From JADKIH01 sp031385005 (lineage in GTDB: Bacteria; Bacteroidota; Bacteroidia; AKYH767-A; 2013-40CM-41-45), in NCBI GenBank assembly GCA_031385005.1, contig JANNBB010000034.1:16289-80288 (forward strand): a stretch of DNA of 64,000 bases. The letters run 5' to 3'. Under the pieces are notes generated by a model. The model did not search any database. It was not told the origin of the DNA and worked only from the letters and a program-made list of their open reading frames with translations. Positions within the stretch are counted from its first letter, which is position 1; each line of letters begins with the position of its first letter. Shown one piece after another: positions 9,150-19,045 of the stretch. A program made the position numbers and the translations under genes.

Positions 9150-10520
9150 TTAGTTTTTTGTAAACGTGCCGCGTTGAGTATCGTTTCCGGCAGATAAGGT
9201 ATAAAAATATATGCCTGCATTCAGTGCAGATATATTAAATCTTAACTCGCCATTACTTCCCGAAATATTGTTGCATTGTATATTTCGTCCGGCAAGATCA
9301 AAGATTTTTACAGAAAGATTTTTATCTGACTTATTATTCCATTTGATATTTACGATATCCGTAGCAGGATTCGGAAAGGCAAAAGTAAGTGTTCCGGAGT
9401 TTTCTGTTTTTTGGACACCTGTACTTAATTGTGATTTCAACGCCATATCATCAATTATTAATGTACTTCCAACAGATGATGGACTTGTAGGATATTTTGA
9501 AGATGAAATATCAATACGCAGGGTATCCGGTGTTGACAGTGAATTGACAGGAATTTCAAAATAAGTAAAAGTAGCCGCCGGAGGAAGATAGATTCCACTG
9601 CCGCCAATTTGATTTCCGTTACTGAATAAAGATACACCGACAGATGCACTATCAGGTCCGCTTGCAGCATATTTGTAATAACCGATAATCGTATCATTCA
9701 TCGACGAATAATGTATTCCACCAAAATATCCTTGTGGAGATTGTTGTCCGTTAGTCATATGAGATGCTTCAACACTGCCATTTCCCCAATCTATAGTTAC
9801 TAACTGAACAGCATAAGTACCAGTATGGCTATCCGTAGTCCGAGTGACATTTCCATTCGTCACCCAACCAACAATATTATCGATACTCGCTGTATTCCAG
9901 TTATCGAAAGAATTATTCGGAATTAAAACGGAAGCACCGGAGAATGTTAGTTCATCAATTTCGATAAAACTTCCCGGCTCGATACCAACCTGATCAATCA
10001 GGTTACTGGAGGCAATTGCGATGATAACAGAATCGGGCATGGAAGATAAAGTAAGAGGTAAATAGAAAGGAACAAAAGTGTTTTGCGTTCCTGTACCTTT
10101 AATTTTGAATATATCCGTATTAATGGTAGTACCACCGCTTTTAAAGGTAACAAAGAGGATAGCGGAATCGTTTCCGGGAATACTATATCTCCAATAACCG
10201 GAAATGGCCGTGGGCATTTGAGAGCAAGGAAACCCTCCTTGCCCACCCATTGGATCACCGATGGTAATGTAGGCCTGAAGCGTATCGCTACCGGACAGAA
10301 TTGTTTCCATTCTAACAGCGCTATTTGTTAAACCAATTACTTGTGTTACAGGAGTAATACCTGATCCGCTAACAGCTTCACCGTTGCTGCAATCCCAACC
10401 CAATGGAATGCTATAGGTTTGAGAATTCCATCCTTCAAAATCGCCATTCAATACCTGAGCTGATGAAGTAAAAGGAAGTAAAGCCATCCAGGTAAAAAGA
10501 GTAATAATTTGTTTTTTCAT
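9150..10520 (-). CDS. Secreted T9SS cargo protein with duplicated jelly-roll-like domain
   Basis: About 456 residues from the ATG at 10520. This start gives a clean signal peptide (MKKQIITLFTW, ending at SSAQ), unlike the longer open frame from 10556. The mature part contains two similar blocks, around residues 20-200 and 205-375, each opening with a NGDFEGW- or NNSFDNW-type motif and ending with a FIEIDELTF or LIIDDMAL strand. This is the pattern of carbohydrate-binding-like jelly rolls. The C-terminus carries FAFPNPATDIVNIKW and LNAGIYFYTL, a T9SS type A sorting domain. The ligand is unknown. A strong terminator follows at 9105-9131. Confidence 0.85.
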   Translation of the reverse strand: MKKQIITLFTWMALLPFTSSAQVLNGDFEGWNSQTYSIPLGWDCSNGEAVSGSGITPVTQVIGLTNSAVRMETILSGSDTLQAYITIGDPMGGQGGFPCSQMPTAISGYWRYSIPGNDSAILFVTFKSGGTTINTDIFKIKGTGTQNTFVPFYLPLTLSSMPDSVIIAIASSNLIDQVGIEPGSFIEIDELTFSGASVLIPNNSFDNWNTASIDNIVGWVTNGNVTRTTDSHTGTYAVQLVTIDWGNGSVEASHMTNGQQSPQGYFGGIHYSSMNDTIIGYYKYAASGPDSASVGVSLFSNGNQIGGSGIYLPPAATFTYFEIPVNSLSTPDTLRIDISSSKYPTSPSSVGSTLIIDDMALKSQLSTGVQKTENSGTLTFAFPNPATDIVNIKWNNKSDKNLSVKIFDLAGRNIQCNNISGSNGELRFNISALNAGIYFYTLSAGNDTQRGTFTKN

Positions 10521-10915
10521 TGTAATTAATATTTGTTTTAGATTTTGTGTGAGCAATATTTTATACGTTGTATTACACCTTTAGCTGTCAAAAGTTTTCA
10601 AATTGTCAAATTGATAAATCTTCGACTTTGTAAGAAATCAAAAGGCAAACCGGCATGTAGTTCGAAAATATTTAATAAAAAACCGTCTTTAAACTGAATC
10701 AGGAAAAAAATGCAGATTAAAATAATAGAAATATTGTAAGATTAAACTTGAAAAAGCGCAATAAAAGCAATTTAAAATTAGTATTCCTCAATTCCTATCA
10801 TAAAGAATCCATAATTACTTCACTATTCGCGTCCGGCTAAAAAGTCCATCTTGAAATGAAAAATTATCACCCTGTCAAAAAAAAACCGAAATAATTAAAG
10901 TTCGGTTTGGAATTT
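10521..10915. other. 395-bp intergenic region
   Basis: AT-rich spacer between two minus-strand T9SS cargo genes. I see no open frame with coding character. It contains the terminator of the upstream gene (10883-10908) and must hold the promoter of the 9150-10520 gene, but no clear TAnnTTTG element was found. Confidence 0.5.
10883..10908 (-). terminator. Intrinsic terminator of the 10916-12070 gene
   Basis: The minus strand has an 8-bp stem AAACCGAA/TTCGGTTT with a 10-nt loop. It continues into a run of T from the A-tract at 10877-10885, immediately after the stop codon at 10916. Confidence 0.75.
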
Positions 10916-12070
10916 TTATCGTGTCACAGATAAGAGTAGAGAATTTCGTCGGTCTGCATCTGTAAAAATCATAATAGCATAAAGGCCTATGGCCATATCA
11001 TCTGTTTCCAGTCGAAATTCTTTTCCGGAGTTTTGCAGAGAAAACTCTTTAACAATTTTTCCGGATAAATCTGTTATTACTATTTTAACATTTGCCAATT
11101 CGATATCCGATTTCAGAATTGTAAAGGAGTTTGCGGGATTTGGATAAGCAAACATTTCCATGGATGGTAACTCTTCTGAAATTGCTTCTGCTGCAAGTCG
11201 AGGTGCAATTATGTAGGATGATAAATCAACAGAATATAAATAATTACCGTAACCATTATCCTCATCAACTATACAAATTTTTGTATTTGAACAAAATGAG
11301 ACACCTTCCTTTTGCGTGTAGCTTCCATCGATTGAAATTTTCGTGCAATGACCGTTAAAAACATTTGTTCCGGTGAAGTCGCGAAACAAATAAATTTTCG
11401 TGTTGCTAATTAAAACAACTGAAGAACCATCCGGACTAATATCCGCTGAGGTAATTCTGCCATACACGGCAAAACTATCTACCAATGTGGCCACATATGT
11501 TCCTGGCACATCTGGTACTGTATAAAGTTTTGTATATGCAGTTGCACTACCATCGCCTTTAGTAAAAATATACAATTTTCCATTTCGGTGAAAAAAACTT
11601 TCTGCATCAAAATTCAACCACGTTGAAGGGAAGCGACGTTGATCGGGATATGAAAAACGAATTGTCGAAGCAGCTACTGTACTGCCGGCAACTGATGAGG
11701 GATATTGAATTCGTTGAATTTTTAAATCTGTACGTCCGTGACTGTTGTTACCAAAATCACCAATGAACATGTAAGTACGCGCTGCATCGTGTGTAATTTC
11801 TTCCCAATCCATATTTGTTACACCAGTAACTGTAACAGTACGAGAAAGAGTTGCTAAACTGCTTATTTTATAAAGATTATTGTCGCCATAGCCATCGTTA
11901 TGTGTCCAATAACTGGAGCCGCCTGTGAAATCAAGGCCGGAAGCTTCTGGAATATTTGAAGCAACTTTTCCCATTTTTACAGCAACAATTGCATTCACAG
12001 TAATGCTGCTAAATGCCAGTGATACAAAAACGAAAATTAAACAGGTAACAAATTGAAGATTTTTTATCAT
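10916..12070 (-). CDS. Secreted beta-propeller-like T9SS cargo protein
   Basis: 384 residues with a signal peptide in residues 1-27. Residues 35-300 contain WTHNDGYGDNNLYKI, MDWEEITHD and MFIGDFGNNSHGRTDL motifs, which recur in a Bacteroidota family of secreted predicted beta-propellers of unknown function. The last ~75 residues (MEMFAYPNPANSFTIL, then LSGKIVKEF) form a T9SS type A sorting domain. No catalytic residues can be named. A terminator overlaps its 3' end, so it is probably monocistronic. Confidence 0.85.
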   Translation of the reverse strand: MIKNLQFVTCLIFVFVSLAFSSITVNAIVAVKMGKVASNIPEASGLDFTGGSSYWTHNDGYGDNNLYKISSLATLSRTVTVTGVTNMDWEEITHDAARTYMFIGDFGNNSHGRTDLKIQRIQYPSSVAGSTVAASTIRFSYPDQRRFPSTWLNFDAESFFHRNGKLYIFTKGDGSATAYTKLYTVPDVPGTYVATLVDSFAVYGRITSADISPDGSSVVLISNTKIYLFRDFTGTNVFNGHCTKISIDGSYTQKEGVSFCSNTKICIVDEDNGYGNYLYSVDLSSYIIAPRLAAEAISEELPSMEMFAYPNPANSFTILKSDIELANVKIVITDLSGKIVKEFSLQNSGKEFRLETDDMAIGLYAIMIFTDADRRNSLLLSVTR

Positions 12071-12485
12071 GGTTTTTATTAATAATATTTCAGTCGTAAC
12101 TTGAATTATTAAGACGGTGCGAAATAATCTAAAAAATTAGGTTTAAAAATGAAGGCAGGTACACACAACATCTCTAAAACGCCCTGTTTTAGAGGTGTTT
12201 AAGCCGATCCAATCATCTTAATTTAAACTCCAAAATTGAAAAGACCTATAAACATTGAATTTCAGGGGCTTTGCTTCAACCTGTCAGTAAATGTATTGGG
12301 CTGAATCCCTTTATTGCCGGGCTTTTTCCATGAGATAAATCGGGTAATAAGCAACTTTCTCAAAATAACAGAACCTTATACTTTAATATCCCAAAAAAGG
12401 TTCACTGTTGAGTCCAACCAAACAAATTTTAATTAAAAAATAATTAAAACGATAAATGGGTTTATATAAATTAATTGCAAAAATA
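12071..12485. other. 415-bp intergenic region
   Basis: Non-coding spacer between recQ and the 10916-12070 cargo gene. It contains one strong inverted repeat (12167-12199); otherwise I see nothing with coding or RNA-gene character. Confidence 0.5.
12167..12199. repeat. 14-bp inverted repeat in intergenic DNA
   Basis: AACATCTCTAAAAC, a GCCCT loop, then GTTTTAGAGGTGTT: a 14-bp stem with a single position that pairs only as G-T wobble. No long U-tract follows on either strand, so a standard intrinsic terminator is doubtful. It could be an operator or a structured leader of the minus-strand gene ending at 10916. Confidence 0.6.
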
Positions 12486-14678
12486 TTATTGCTCCAGAAA
12501 AACGCCTTTACGACGACGGTAATTGCAGACGGCTTTGATTTCTATGTAGCTGTAATCATCACCTAAAACCTCTTTTAAAATACTGGTCTTTTGATCACCA
12601 TATTCATCAATTTTTTTAGAAATAACTTCCAACTTTTCTTTTGACACAAATTTCAATACATTGATATCGCCTGTTTGCACGTAATGCAAAAGGTGTTCTG
12701 TTATTGTTCCTTCTGCGAGCTTTCTTAAGTGGGCAATTTCACTAATAGAAGTTCCCAGGCAATATAAATCGTAAGTAATTTTTTTAGTCTCGGAAACCGG
12801 GGCTTCCTTCTTTGCATTTTTGCCGGAAACACCGTAGAATGATTTCTTCTCATTCATTCGTGTAGAAAGTTCGTTATTCTTGCAATGCTTGTTGATGACT
12901 GATAAAAATTCTTTTCCATACTTGTCGATTTTTATTTTTCCGAAACCTGAAATATGCGGGAGGTCTTCATAGTTCATAGGTAGGAAAGTTGATAATTCAA
13001 CCAAAGTCGTGTCGGGAAAAACTATATAAGGCGGTACATTTTCAGCATTCGCAATGGCCATCCTGAGTTGCTTCAATTGATCGAAGAGAACAACGTCGTA
13101 ATTAGTTGAGCCGGAAGTTGAATATCTGTCTTTGCTTTCTATTCTGGCAGCTTTCTTTTCTTTTGGAGGATTCAATTCAACCTTTGCATTGTTGTACAGA
13201 ACATCTCTTCCATTTTCCGTCACGCGTAGAACAGAAAATTCACCGTATTGCTCGATGAGACCTCTGTCAAGAAGCTGGCGAAAATAATTTTTCCATTCAT
13301 CAACCGTAAATTCAGCACCTTTTCCGAAAGTTGGAAGATACCTGTGTTCGTCAAACATTTTTTTTGAATCGGAACCTTTTAAAAAATTGACGACATATCC
13401 AATGCCAAACTTCTCTTTTAGTCGTACGATAGCTGAAAGTGCTTTTTGAGCAATGATTGTTCCATCAAATACAGGAAGTGATTTTCCGGAAATACATATA
13501 TCGCAATTACCGCAAGGGGCATTATAAACTTCATCAAAATAATTCAAGAGAAATTTTCTTCTGCAAACGTGTGATGAACAAAACTCTGCCATCTGGTTTA
13601 ATTTTTTCAAATACACCTTTGTTTGTTCAGGATTGCCTTCGACAGAAATAAAACTTTTCAGCTTATTTAAATCGCCCGAAGAATAAAACAACAAGGCCTG
13701 TGCAGGCAGCCCGTCTCGACCGGCCCTTCCGGTTTCCTGATAATAACCCTCAATATTTTTAGGAAGCGTCGTATGTATTACAAACCTGACATTGGATTTA
13801 TCTATACCCATTCCAAATGCTATAGTAGCAACCATGATCCTTACTTCGTCTTTCTTAAACTGTTCCTGACGCAAACTTCTGGTTGCCGGATCCAACCCTG
13901 CATGATAAGCTAAAGCATTATAGCCCCTGTCACTTAACCGTTCTGCATAATCTTCCGTATTTTGTCGGGAAAGACAATAGATAATTCCCGAATCGTTTGC
14001 ATGTTGTTCCAGAAAATCAATGATCTTATTGAAATGATCATCCTTATCCTCGATGATGTAACGTATATTTCCTCTGTTGAAACTTGAAATAAATATTTCC
14101 GGTTTATGGAGGCGTAATTTTTGAATGATGTCTTTTTGTGTAAGCTTGTCCGCTGTAGCTGTAAGCGCAATTAAGGGGATATCAGGAAAATTCTCCTTTA
14201 ATGAATTCAATAAAAGATAATCGGGTCTGAAATCATGTCCCCAATGAGAGATGCAATGAGCTTCATCGATAGCGAATAAAGAGATGTCTAATCGTTTTAG
14301 AAAAGCTATGAAATTATTTAATCCATTATTAAGACGTTCAGGAGCAATATACAGTAACTTGATTTTCCCCTGCTCTAAATCACTCATCAAATTGTTTTGT
14401 CCTTCAGCAGAGATAGACGAATTCAAGAAAGCGGCATTTACCCCATTTAACCGGAGTGCATCGACTTGATCTTTCATGAGGGCAATCAGCGGAGAAATGA
14501 CCACTGTAAGTCCGGGTAACATTAAAGCCGGAACCTGGTAACAAACCGATTTACCACCACCGGTAGGCATTAGAACCAAACAATCTTTTTTTGCGGCAAC
14601 TGAACGGATAATATCCTCCTGCATCGGCCGGAATTCTTCATAGCCGAAATATTTATTCAATACTTGTAAAGCGTTCAT
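12486..14678 (-). CDS. recQ: ATP-dependent DNA helicase RecQ
   Basis: 730 residues from the ATG at 14678; the longer open frame to 14747 adds a non-conserved tail. Superfamily 2 3'-5' DNA helicase acting in recombination and replication-fork repair. Motif I is TGGGKS (about residues 39-44), motif II is DEAH (138-141) followed by the RecQ-specific aromatic-rich loop CISHWGHDFRP, and motif VI is QETGRAGRDG. The zinc-binding cysteines are in CRRKF and CGNCDIC (about 370-400), then comes a winged-helix RQC region, an HRDC domain (about 530-605) and a C-terminal helix-turn-helix extension (about 640-730) found in the long Bacteroidota/Firmicutes RecQ type. All key motifs are intact. Confidence 0.96.
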   Translation of the reverse strand: MNALQVLNKYFGYEEFRPMQEDIIRSVAAKKDCLVLMPTGGGKSVCYQVPALMLPGLTVVISPLIALMKDQVDALRLNGVNAAFLNSSISAEGQNNLMSDLEQGKIKLLYIAPERLNNGLNNFIAFLKRLDISLFAIDEAHCISHWGHDFRPDYLLLNSLKENFPDIPLIALTATADKLTQKDIIQKLRLHKPEIFISSFNRGNIRYIIEDKDDHFNKIIDFLEQHANDSGIIYCLSRQNTEDYAERLSDRGYNALAYHAGLDPATRSLRQEQFKKDEVRIMVATIAFGMGIDKSNVRFVIHTTLPKNIEGYYQETGRAGRDGLPAQALLFYSSGDLNKLKSFISVEGNPEQTKVYLKKLNQMAEFCSSHVCRRKFLLNYFDEVYNAPCGNCDICISGKSLPVFDGTIIAQKALSAIVRLKEKFGIGYVVNFLKGSDSKKMFDEHRYLPTFGKGAEFTVDEWKNYFRQLLDRGLIEQYGEFSVLRVTENGRDVLYNNAKVELNPPKEKKAARIESKDRYSTSGSTNYDVVLFDQLKQLRMAIANAENVPPYIVFPDTTLVELSTFLPMNYEDLPHISGFGKIKIDKYGKEFLSVINKHCKNNELSTRMNEKKSFYGVSGKNAKKEAPVSETKKITYDLYCLGTSISEIAHLRKLAEGTITEHLLHYVQTGDINVLKFVSKEKLEVISKKIDEYGDQKTSILKEVLGDDYSYIEIKAVCNYRRRKGVFLEQ

Positions 14679-15049
14679 GCGTGCAAGATAATTCAAAAGA
14701 AAGTGATAAAAAATACAGTGTGACAGTTTGCCTAATATATTAAGCAAAAATAAATTGACTTTGTTATGAACAGTTTATCTTAATGCCTAATAAACAGCAA
14801 TGAACTAATTATTTAATCCCTTTAAGACTATACTAAAGATTAAAGAAAAAGAAACTATACGTAAAAAAGAAAGAAAAGAGTTTGATAAATCAGGTAAAAA
14901 ATTCAGGCCCGAACATGTTTTTTACAAACCGTCAGGATGCTAACTTACTTAATTGAATCCGCACGAGTTTAATGGAGAATTTCAATCCGATTGTGAATTA
15001 CTTTTAGAAGATATTTTTGTTTAATGTTTTATAATGTATAAAGTTTAGA
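14679..15049. other. Divergent intergenic region between recQ and kup
   Basis: About 370 bp of AT-rich spacer between divergent genes. It contains no convincing open frame. The promoter-like element for kup lies at its right edge (15050-15057). Confidence 0.45.
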
Positions 15050-15057
15050 TAGATTTG
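15050..15057 (+). promoter_or_regulatory. Candidate -7 element (TAGATTTG) of kup
   Basis: Exact match to the Bacteroidota -7 consensus TAnnTTTG, 21 bp before the ATG at 15079. It overlaps the in-frame TTG at 15055, so that TTG is unlikely to be the start codon. A good -33 TTG is not visible. Confidence 0.5.
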
Positions 15058-15078
15058 TCACTAGAACAAATATATAGA

Positions 15079-17019
15079 ATGTCGTCCAGTCAGCATCAAA
15101 GTAAGTTAACAGCCGCAGGATTGCTAGTTACACTTGGCATAATTTACGGAGATATCGGCACATCTCCTTTGTATGTAATGAAGGCAATTGTCGGCACTAA
15201 ATTGATTACTGACGACCTCATTATTGGCGGTGTATCCTGCGTTTTTTGGACTTTGACGTTATTAACCACAATAAAATATGTTACTCTTGTACTTAAAGCT
15301 GATAATAAAGGTGAAGGAGGTATTTTTTCACTTTTCGCTCTCGTCCGAAAGTCTAAAATCAAATGGCTTTTCATACCGGCCATTATTGGTGGCAGCGCCT
15401 TACTGGCAGATGGATTAATCACCCCATCAATTTCAGTATCATCGGCAGTAGAAGGATTACGTTATTTTAATCCAGATATTCCCACTGTACCAATTGTTAT
15501 TGGAATTCTTTTTTTACTATTCTTTATTCAACAGTTTGGCACCTCCTATATCGGAAAATTCTTTGGCCCTCTCATGCTTATCTGGTTCAGCATGCTGGGA
15601 ATTCTCGGGGTTAATATGATGGTAACGAATTGGGATATTTTTAAAGCATTGAACCCCTATTATGCTTATAACCTGCTTGTCAATTATGAATACGGGTTTG
15701 TATTGCTTGGAGCTGTATTCTTGTGTACAACAGGAGCCGAAGCGCTCTATACCGACCTCGGTCATTGCGGACGAAAAAACATTCGTGCGAGTTGGATTTT
15801 TGTAAAAGTCTGTTTAGTGCTTAATTACTTCGGACAAGGCGCATGGTTGCTTAATCGTTCCGGAAGTACTTTAGATGGACAAAATCCATTTTTCTCCATT
15901 ATGCCCGCTTGGTTTTTGTTTATCGGAATCATTATCGCTACCATAGCTGCAATCGTTGCCAGCCAGGCATTGATCAGCGCATCATTTACACTGGTAAACG
16001 AAGCTGTACGATTAGATTTCGGACCTAAACTTAAAATCGTTTTCCCAAGCGAAATCAGGGGACAGATTTACGTGCCAACAGTAAATTGGGTATTGTGTTT
16101 TGGTTGCATCGGTGTCGTTTTATTTTTCAAAGAATCGTCAGGAATGGAACATGCTTACGGCTTGTCTATTATTCTGGCAATGATGATGGATACATTACTT
16201 TTCTCTTTTTTCCTCTATTTAAAACGCTCGTACTTCATATTAATTGCCGTTTTCTTCCTTGTATTCTTTGGTATAGAGGGCTCGTTTCTATTAGCCAATC
16301 TTCATAAATTAGTTCACGGAGGATGGGTCACACTTCTGGTGACGAGTTTTTTATTGATAAATATGTATGGTTGGACAAAAGCAAGAAAAATCAGAAGCCG
16401 TCTTGTTGAATTTATTAAACTAAGTGATTATCTAAAAATTCTCACCGAACTTAGTAATGATACGTCCATTCCAAAATATGCAACACATCTTGTTTACATG
16501 TCCAGTGCGACTACGCGCGATGAGATAGAATCGAAAATCATTTATTCCATTCTCCAGAAACAACCTAAGCGCGCAGATATTTATTGGTTCATTCACGTTG
16601 ATGTAATGGACGAACCCTATACTATGGCATACAGAGTCAATGAAATCATCAACGATAAAGTCATACAGATAAATTTTAAACTGGGATTCAGAATTGAGCC
16701 ACGTATTAATATTTTATTCCGACAGGTTGTAGAAGACCTCGTTGCTAAAAAAGAGGTGGACATCAGCAGTCGTTACTATTCTTTGAGTAAAAATAATGTT
16801 ATTGGAGATTTCAGATTTATCGTAATCGAAAAATACATTTCGAATGAAAATGTTTTCAGCTTCTATCAGCGTATGGTATTGGGATGCTATTCCTTCCTGA
16901 AACTTTTCGCGCTCAATGAAGGAAAAGCATTTGGTTTGGATACAAGTCTGGTGACGATTGAAAAGGTCCCTCTGGTGCTCAACCCGGTTGGAAAAATCGA
17001 TTTGAAACGCCTGGACTAA
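15079..17019 (+). CDS. kup: Kup-type low-affinity potassium transporter
   Basis: 646 residues from the ATG at 15079. Integral membrane K+/H+ symporter of the KUP/HAK/KT family. The N-terminal GIIYGDIGTSPLYVMKAI is the family signature. About twelve hydrophobic segments span residues 15-440 and a soluble C-terminal domain follows (about 450-646). Other conserved blocks are GGSALLADGLITPSISVSSA and TTGAEALYTDLGHCG. The length is close to the usual ~620-660. It is divergent from recQ and ends 18 bp from the stop of a convergent esterase gene. Confidence 0.96.
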   Translation: MSSSQHQSKLTAAGLLVTLGIIYGDIGTSPLYVMKAIVGTKLITDDLIIGGVSCVFWTLTLLTTIKYVTLVLKADNKGEGGIFSLFALVRKSKIKWLFIPAIIGGSALLADGLITPSISVSSAVEGLRYFNPDIPTVPIVIGILFLLFFIQQFGTSYIGKFFGPLMLIWFSMLGILGVNMMVTNWDIFKALNPYYAYNLLVNYEYGFVLLGAVFLCTTGAEALYTDLGHCGRKNIRASWIFVKVCLVLNYFGQGAWLLNRSGSTLDGQNPFFSIMPAWFLFIGIIIATIAAIVASQALISASFTLVNEAVRLDFGPKLKIVFPSEIRGQIYVPTVNWVLCFGCIGVVLFFKESSGMEHAYGLSIILAMMMDTLLFSFFLYLKRSYFILIAVFFLVFFGIEGSFLLANLHKLVHGGWVTLLVTSFLLINMYGWTKARKIRSRLVEFIKLSDYLKILTELSNDTSIPKYATHLVYMSSATTRDEIESKIIYSILQKQPKRADIYWFIHVDVMDEPYTMAYRVNEIINDKVIQINFKLGFRIEPRINILFRQVVEDLVAKKEVDISSRYYSLSKNNVIGDFRFIVIEKYISNENVFSFYQRMVLGCYSFLKLFALNEGKAFGLDTSLVTIEKVPLVLNPVGKIDLKRLD

Positions 17020-17037
17020 ACTCTTCGTAGCGTTTTC

Positions 17038-18444
17038 TTAATATTTTACAACTACTATTTTTTGAGGTAAATACTTTTCTATGCTCAACATATAAGAACC
17101 TGAATTCAATTCTCTTATATCGAAAGAATTATCGACTGAGGTAATTTTTCCGCTCGCCGCTATTCCACCAAGTTGATTCGTCAAAACGAAATTCGAACCT
17201 ATCATTTCAGGCGGGACTGAAAATCTTAAATAATTGTTAGCCGGGTTTGGAAAAATTTTTATTCGATCGTTTTCATTCACACTATTCAGAGAAACATGCT
17301 GGCAATTTATTGCCGGATTATTTCCGGTTGTAAAAATGGTGTTTGCGAAAAAATCAACCATATTTTGCAGGCGGAATTGTATATTATCTATTGCATGTCC
17401 GTTTGAAACACAATTATTCAGATAAGCGTAATTATTTACGATTTCGCTCTGATAAATGGGTTGATAAGGAACGATAGAATGAAAATATTTCGCAATGCTA
17501 TCGCTTCCGAATGCCATGGGATAATAATAATAACTCTGACACAAGTTTGTTTGCGCATAGCACTCCCAGCTAATTCTACCTAATATTTGTCCGTAATTAA
17601 AATGGACAATTACATCCGAACCCTGATGAAACATATACACATCCGGCTTAAACGTGTTTTGCTGAAATATATCCAGACTAAAAACTCCACCGTAAAAATT
17701 ACCAATACCCTTTACAGAAGCATCGTAGTTTCCGGTGTTTAAAGCACCATCAATATCTCCCAGGTCGGGGCGGGAATAAGAAATAGAAGAAGGAATGCAA
17801 CCATAAGCAGCTAATCCCGGATCTGGTGATGGGGCATCAGCAATGGCATAACAATCCGGGAATTTTTCGGATAATTGATCCGTATAGGCGGCAGCAAATG
17901 ACACAAATCCGCCCGCGCTTTCACCGGCAATAAATACATTATAGACGTCCGAAGAATCCAGAGCATTTCTATTCTTCATAAAACGAATGGCGCCTTTCGC
18001 ATCCTGCATACCGCGGAAATTCGCTCGATAGATTTCACTGCTATCGGATATGTAAGCACATGGTTGAGAAATATTAGTGTTGCACAATGCATACATCGAA
18101 TAACTTTGAGTTTTATGAGTACCTAAACGGTAATTGATGTTGGCAACAACCCATCCGCGGGAAGCCAGATTGCGGGACATATAAACTAAATCGGGATCTT
18201 CTTTACTACCCCCTATCCACGATCCGCCATGAACAAGAACTATAATCGGACGCAGACAATTCGAATCACCAATGGGTCTAAAAATATCCATCTTCAACGT
18301 ATCAGTATTTCCTGCATAGTCGGTTGCTGTTCCATACTCAACATTCATTAAGCTATCATAGGAATAAACACCCTGTGTGTAGGGTAATTGTGCTTTGGCA
18401 AAAAACACTAAACATAAAAACGGAAAAAGTAAAATTCTTTTCAT
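17038..18444 (-). CDS. Secreted alpha/beta-hydrolase (carboxylesterase-like) with T9SS sorting domain
   Basis: 468 residues from the ATG at 18444, which opens a clear signal peptide (MKRILLFPFLCLVFFAKAQ); the frame from 18471 adds an unlikely tail. The catalytic domain has the oxyanion-hole motif VLVHGGSWIGG and the nucleophile elbow GESAGG, typical of the hormone-sensitive-lipase/carboxylesterase group. A catalytic His is plausible in NGHAIDN near residue 350. The C-terminus contains IKIFPNPANNYLRFSV and ELNSGSYMLSI, a T9SS type A domain. The probable role is extracellular ester hydrolysis; the substrate is unknown. Confidence 0.88.
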   Translation of the reverse strand: MKRILLFPFLCLVFFAKAQLPYTQGVYSYDSLMNVEYGTATDYAGNTDTLKMDIFRPIGDSNCLRPIIVLVHGGSWIGGSKEDPDLVYMSRNLASRGWVVANINYRLGTHKTQSYSMYALCNTNISQPCAYISDSSEIYRANFRGMQDAKGAIRFMKNRNALDSSDVYNVFIAGESAGGFVSFAAAYTDQLSEKFPDCYAIADAPSPDPGLAAYGCIPSSISYSRPDLGDIDGALNTGNYDASVKGIGNFYGGVFSLDIFQQNTFKPDVYMFHQGSDVIVHFNYGQILGRISWECYAQTNLCQSYYYYPMAFGSDSIAKYFHSIVPYQPIYQSEIVNNYAYLNNCVSNGHAIDNIQFRLQNMVDFFANTIFTTGNNPAINCQHVSLNSVNENDRIKIFPNPANNYLRFSVPPEMIGSNFVLTNQLGGIAASGKITSVDNSFDIRELNSGSYMLSIEKYLPQKIVVVKY

Positions 18445-18618
18445 TAAACCATGTCTAATTGAGTCAAACAAATTTATAAATTAGAGAGCTGTACAATTTC
18501 AACTCACCTCCATTTCAGAATGATTCTATAAGTAAATATACAATAAACAATGAAAATAAATTTAAACAATCAGCAAAGAAATAAACTATTATTTCGCCTT
18601 TTATGTTGGCAAAATTGA

Positions 18619-19023
18619 TCAATGAGGTAAACGATCTTTAAAAAATGAATAGGTATATGTTCCTGCAAGCGCGCTTAACAACAAGATAATTGAAATAAAA
18701 TACCCGCTTCCCACTTGAATATAAATCGGACCCGGACAAGCTCCTGTCAATCCCCAGCCGATTCCGAATAAAGCGGAACCGTAAATGGTACCTTGATTAA
18801 ATAATTTTCTTCTAGGCTGAATTGTTTCGCCTTGAAAAGATTTAAATTTGAACTTTTTAATAAGCCACATTCCCCCTATTGCCGTCGGAATAGCTGTCAG
18901 AAAAATCCCGAATATCTGTATTCCCTGAAAATGAAACATCTCCTGCATTCTATACCAGGAAACTGCTTCACCTTTTATTAATGCTAAACCGAAAATAAAA
19001 CCAATTATGAAATATTGAATCAT
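18619..19023 (-). CDS. YeeE/YedE family membrane protein, second half-transporter
   Basis: About 134 residues from the ATG at 19023 (MIQYFIIGFIFGLALIKG); the upstream extension to 19056 overlaps the preceding gene and is not needed. It has four predicted membrane helices and the conserved cysteine motif GWGLTGACPGP. YeeE/YedE proteins import thiosulfate or related sulfur compounds, with membrane cysteines passing the substrate; in many bacteria the function is split over two adjacent short genes, as here. It is the last gene of the minus-strand sulfur operon, 22 bp after its partner. Confidence 0.88.
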   Translation of the reverse strand: MIQYFIIGFIFGLALIKGEAVSWYRMQEMFHFQGIQIFGIFLTAIPTAIGGMWLIKKFKFKSFQGETIQPRRKLFNQGTIYGSALFGIGWGLTGACPGPIYIQVGSGYFISIILLLSALAGTYTYSFFKDRLPH

Positions 19024-19045
19024 TTCTTTCTCTTTAAATAAACAA

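Noticed and set aside
8967..9197. 76-residue plus-strand open frame
   Set aside because: It runs through the terminator at 9105-9131 and into the end of the convergent cargo gene; no coding character.
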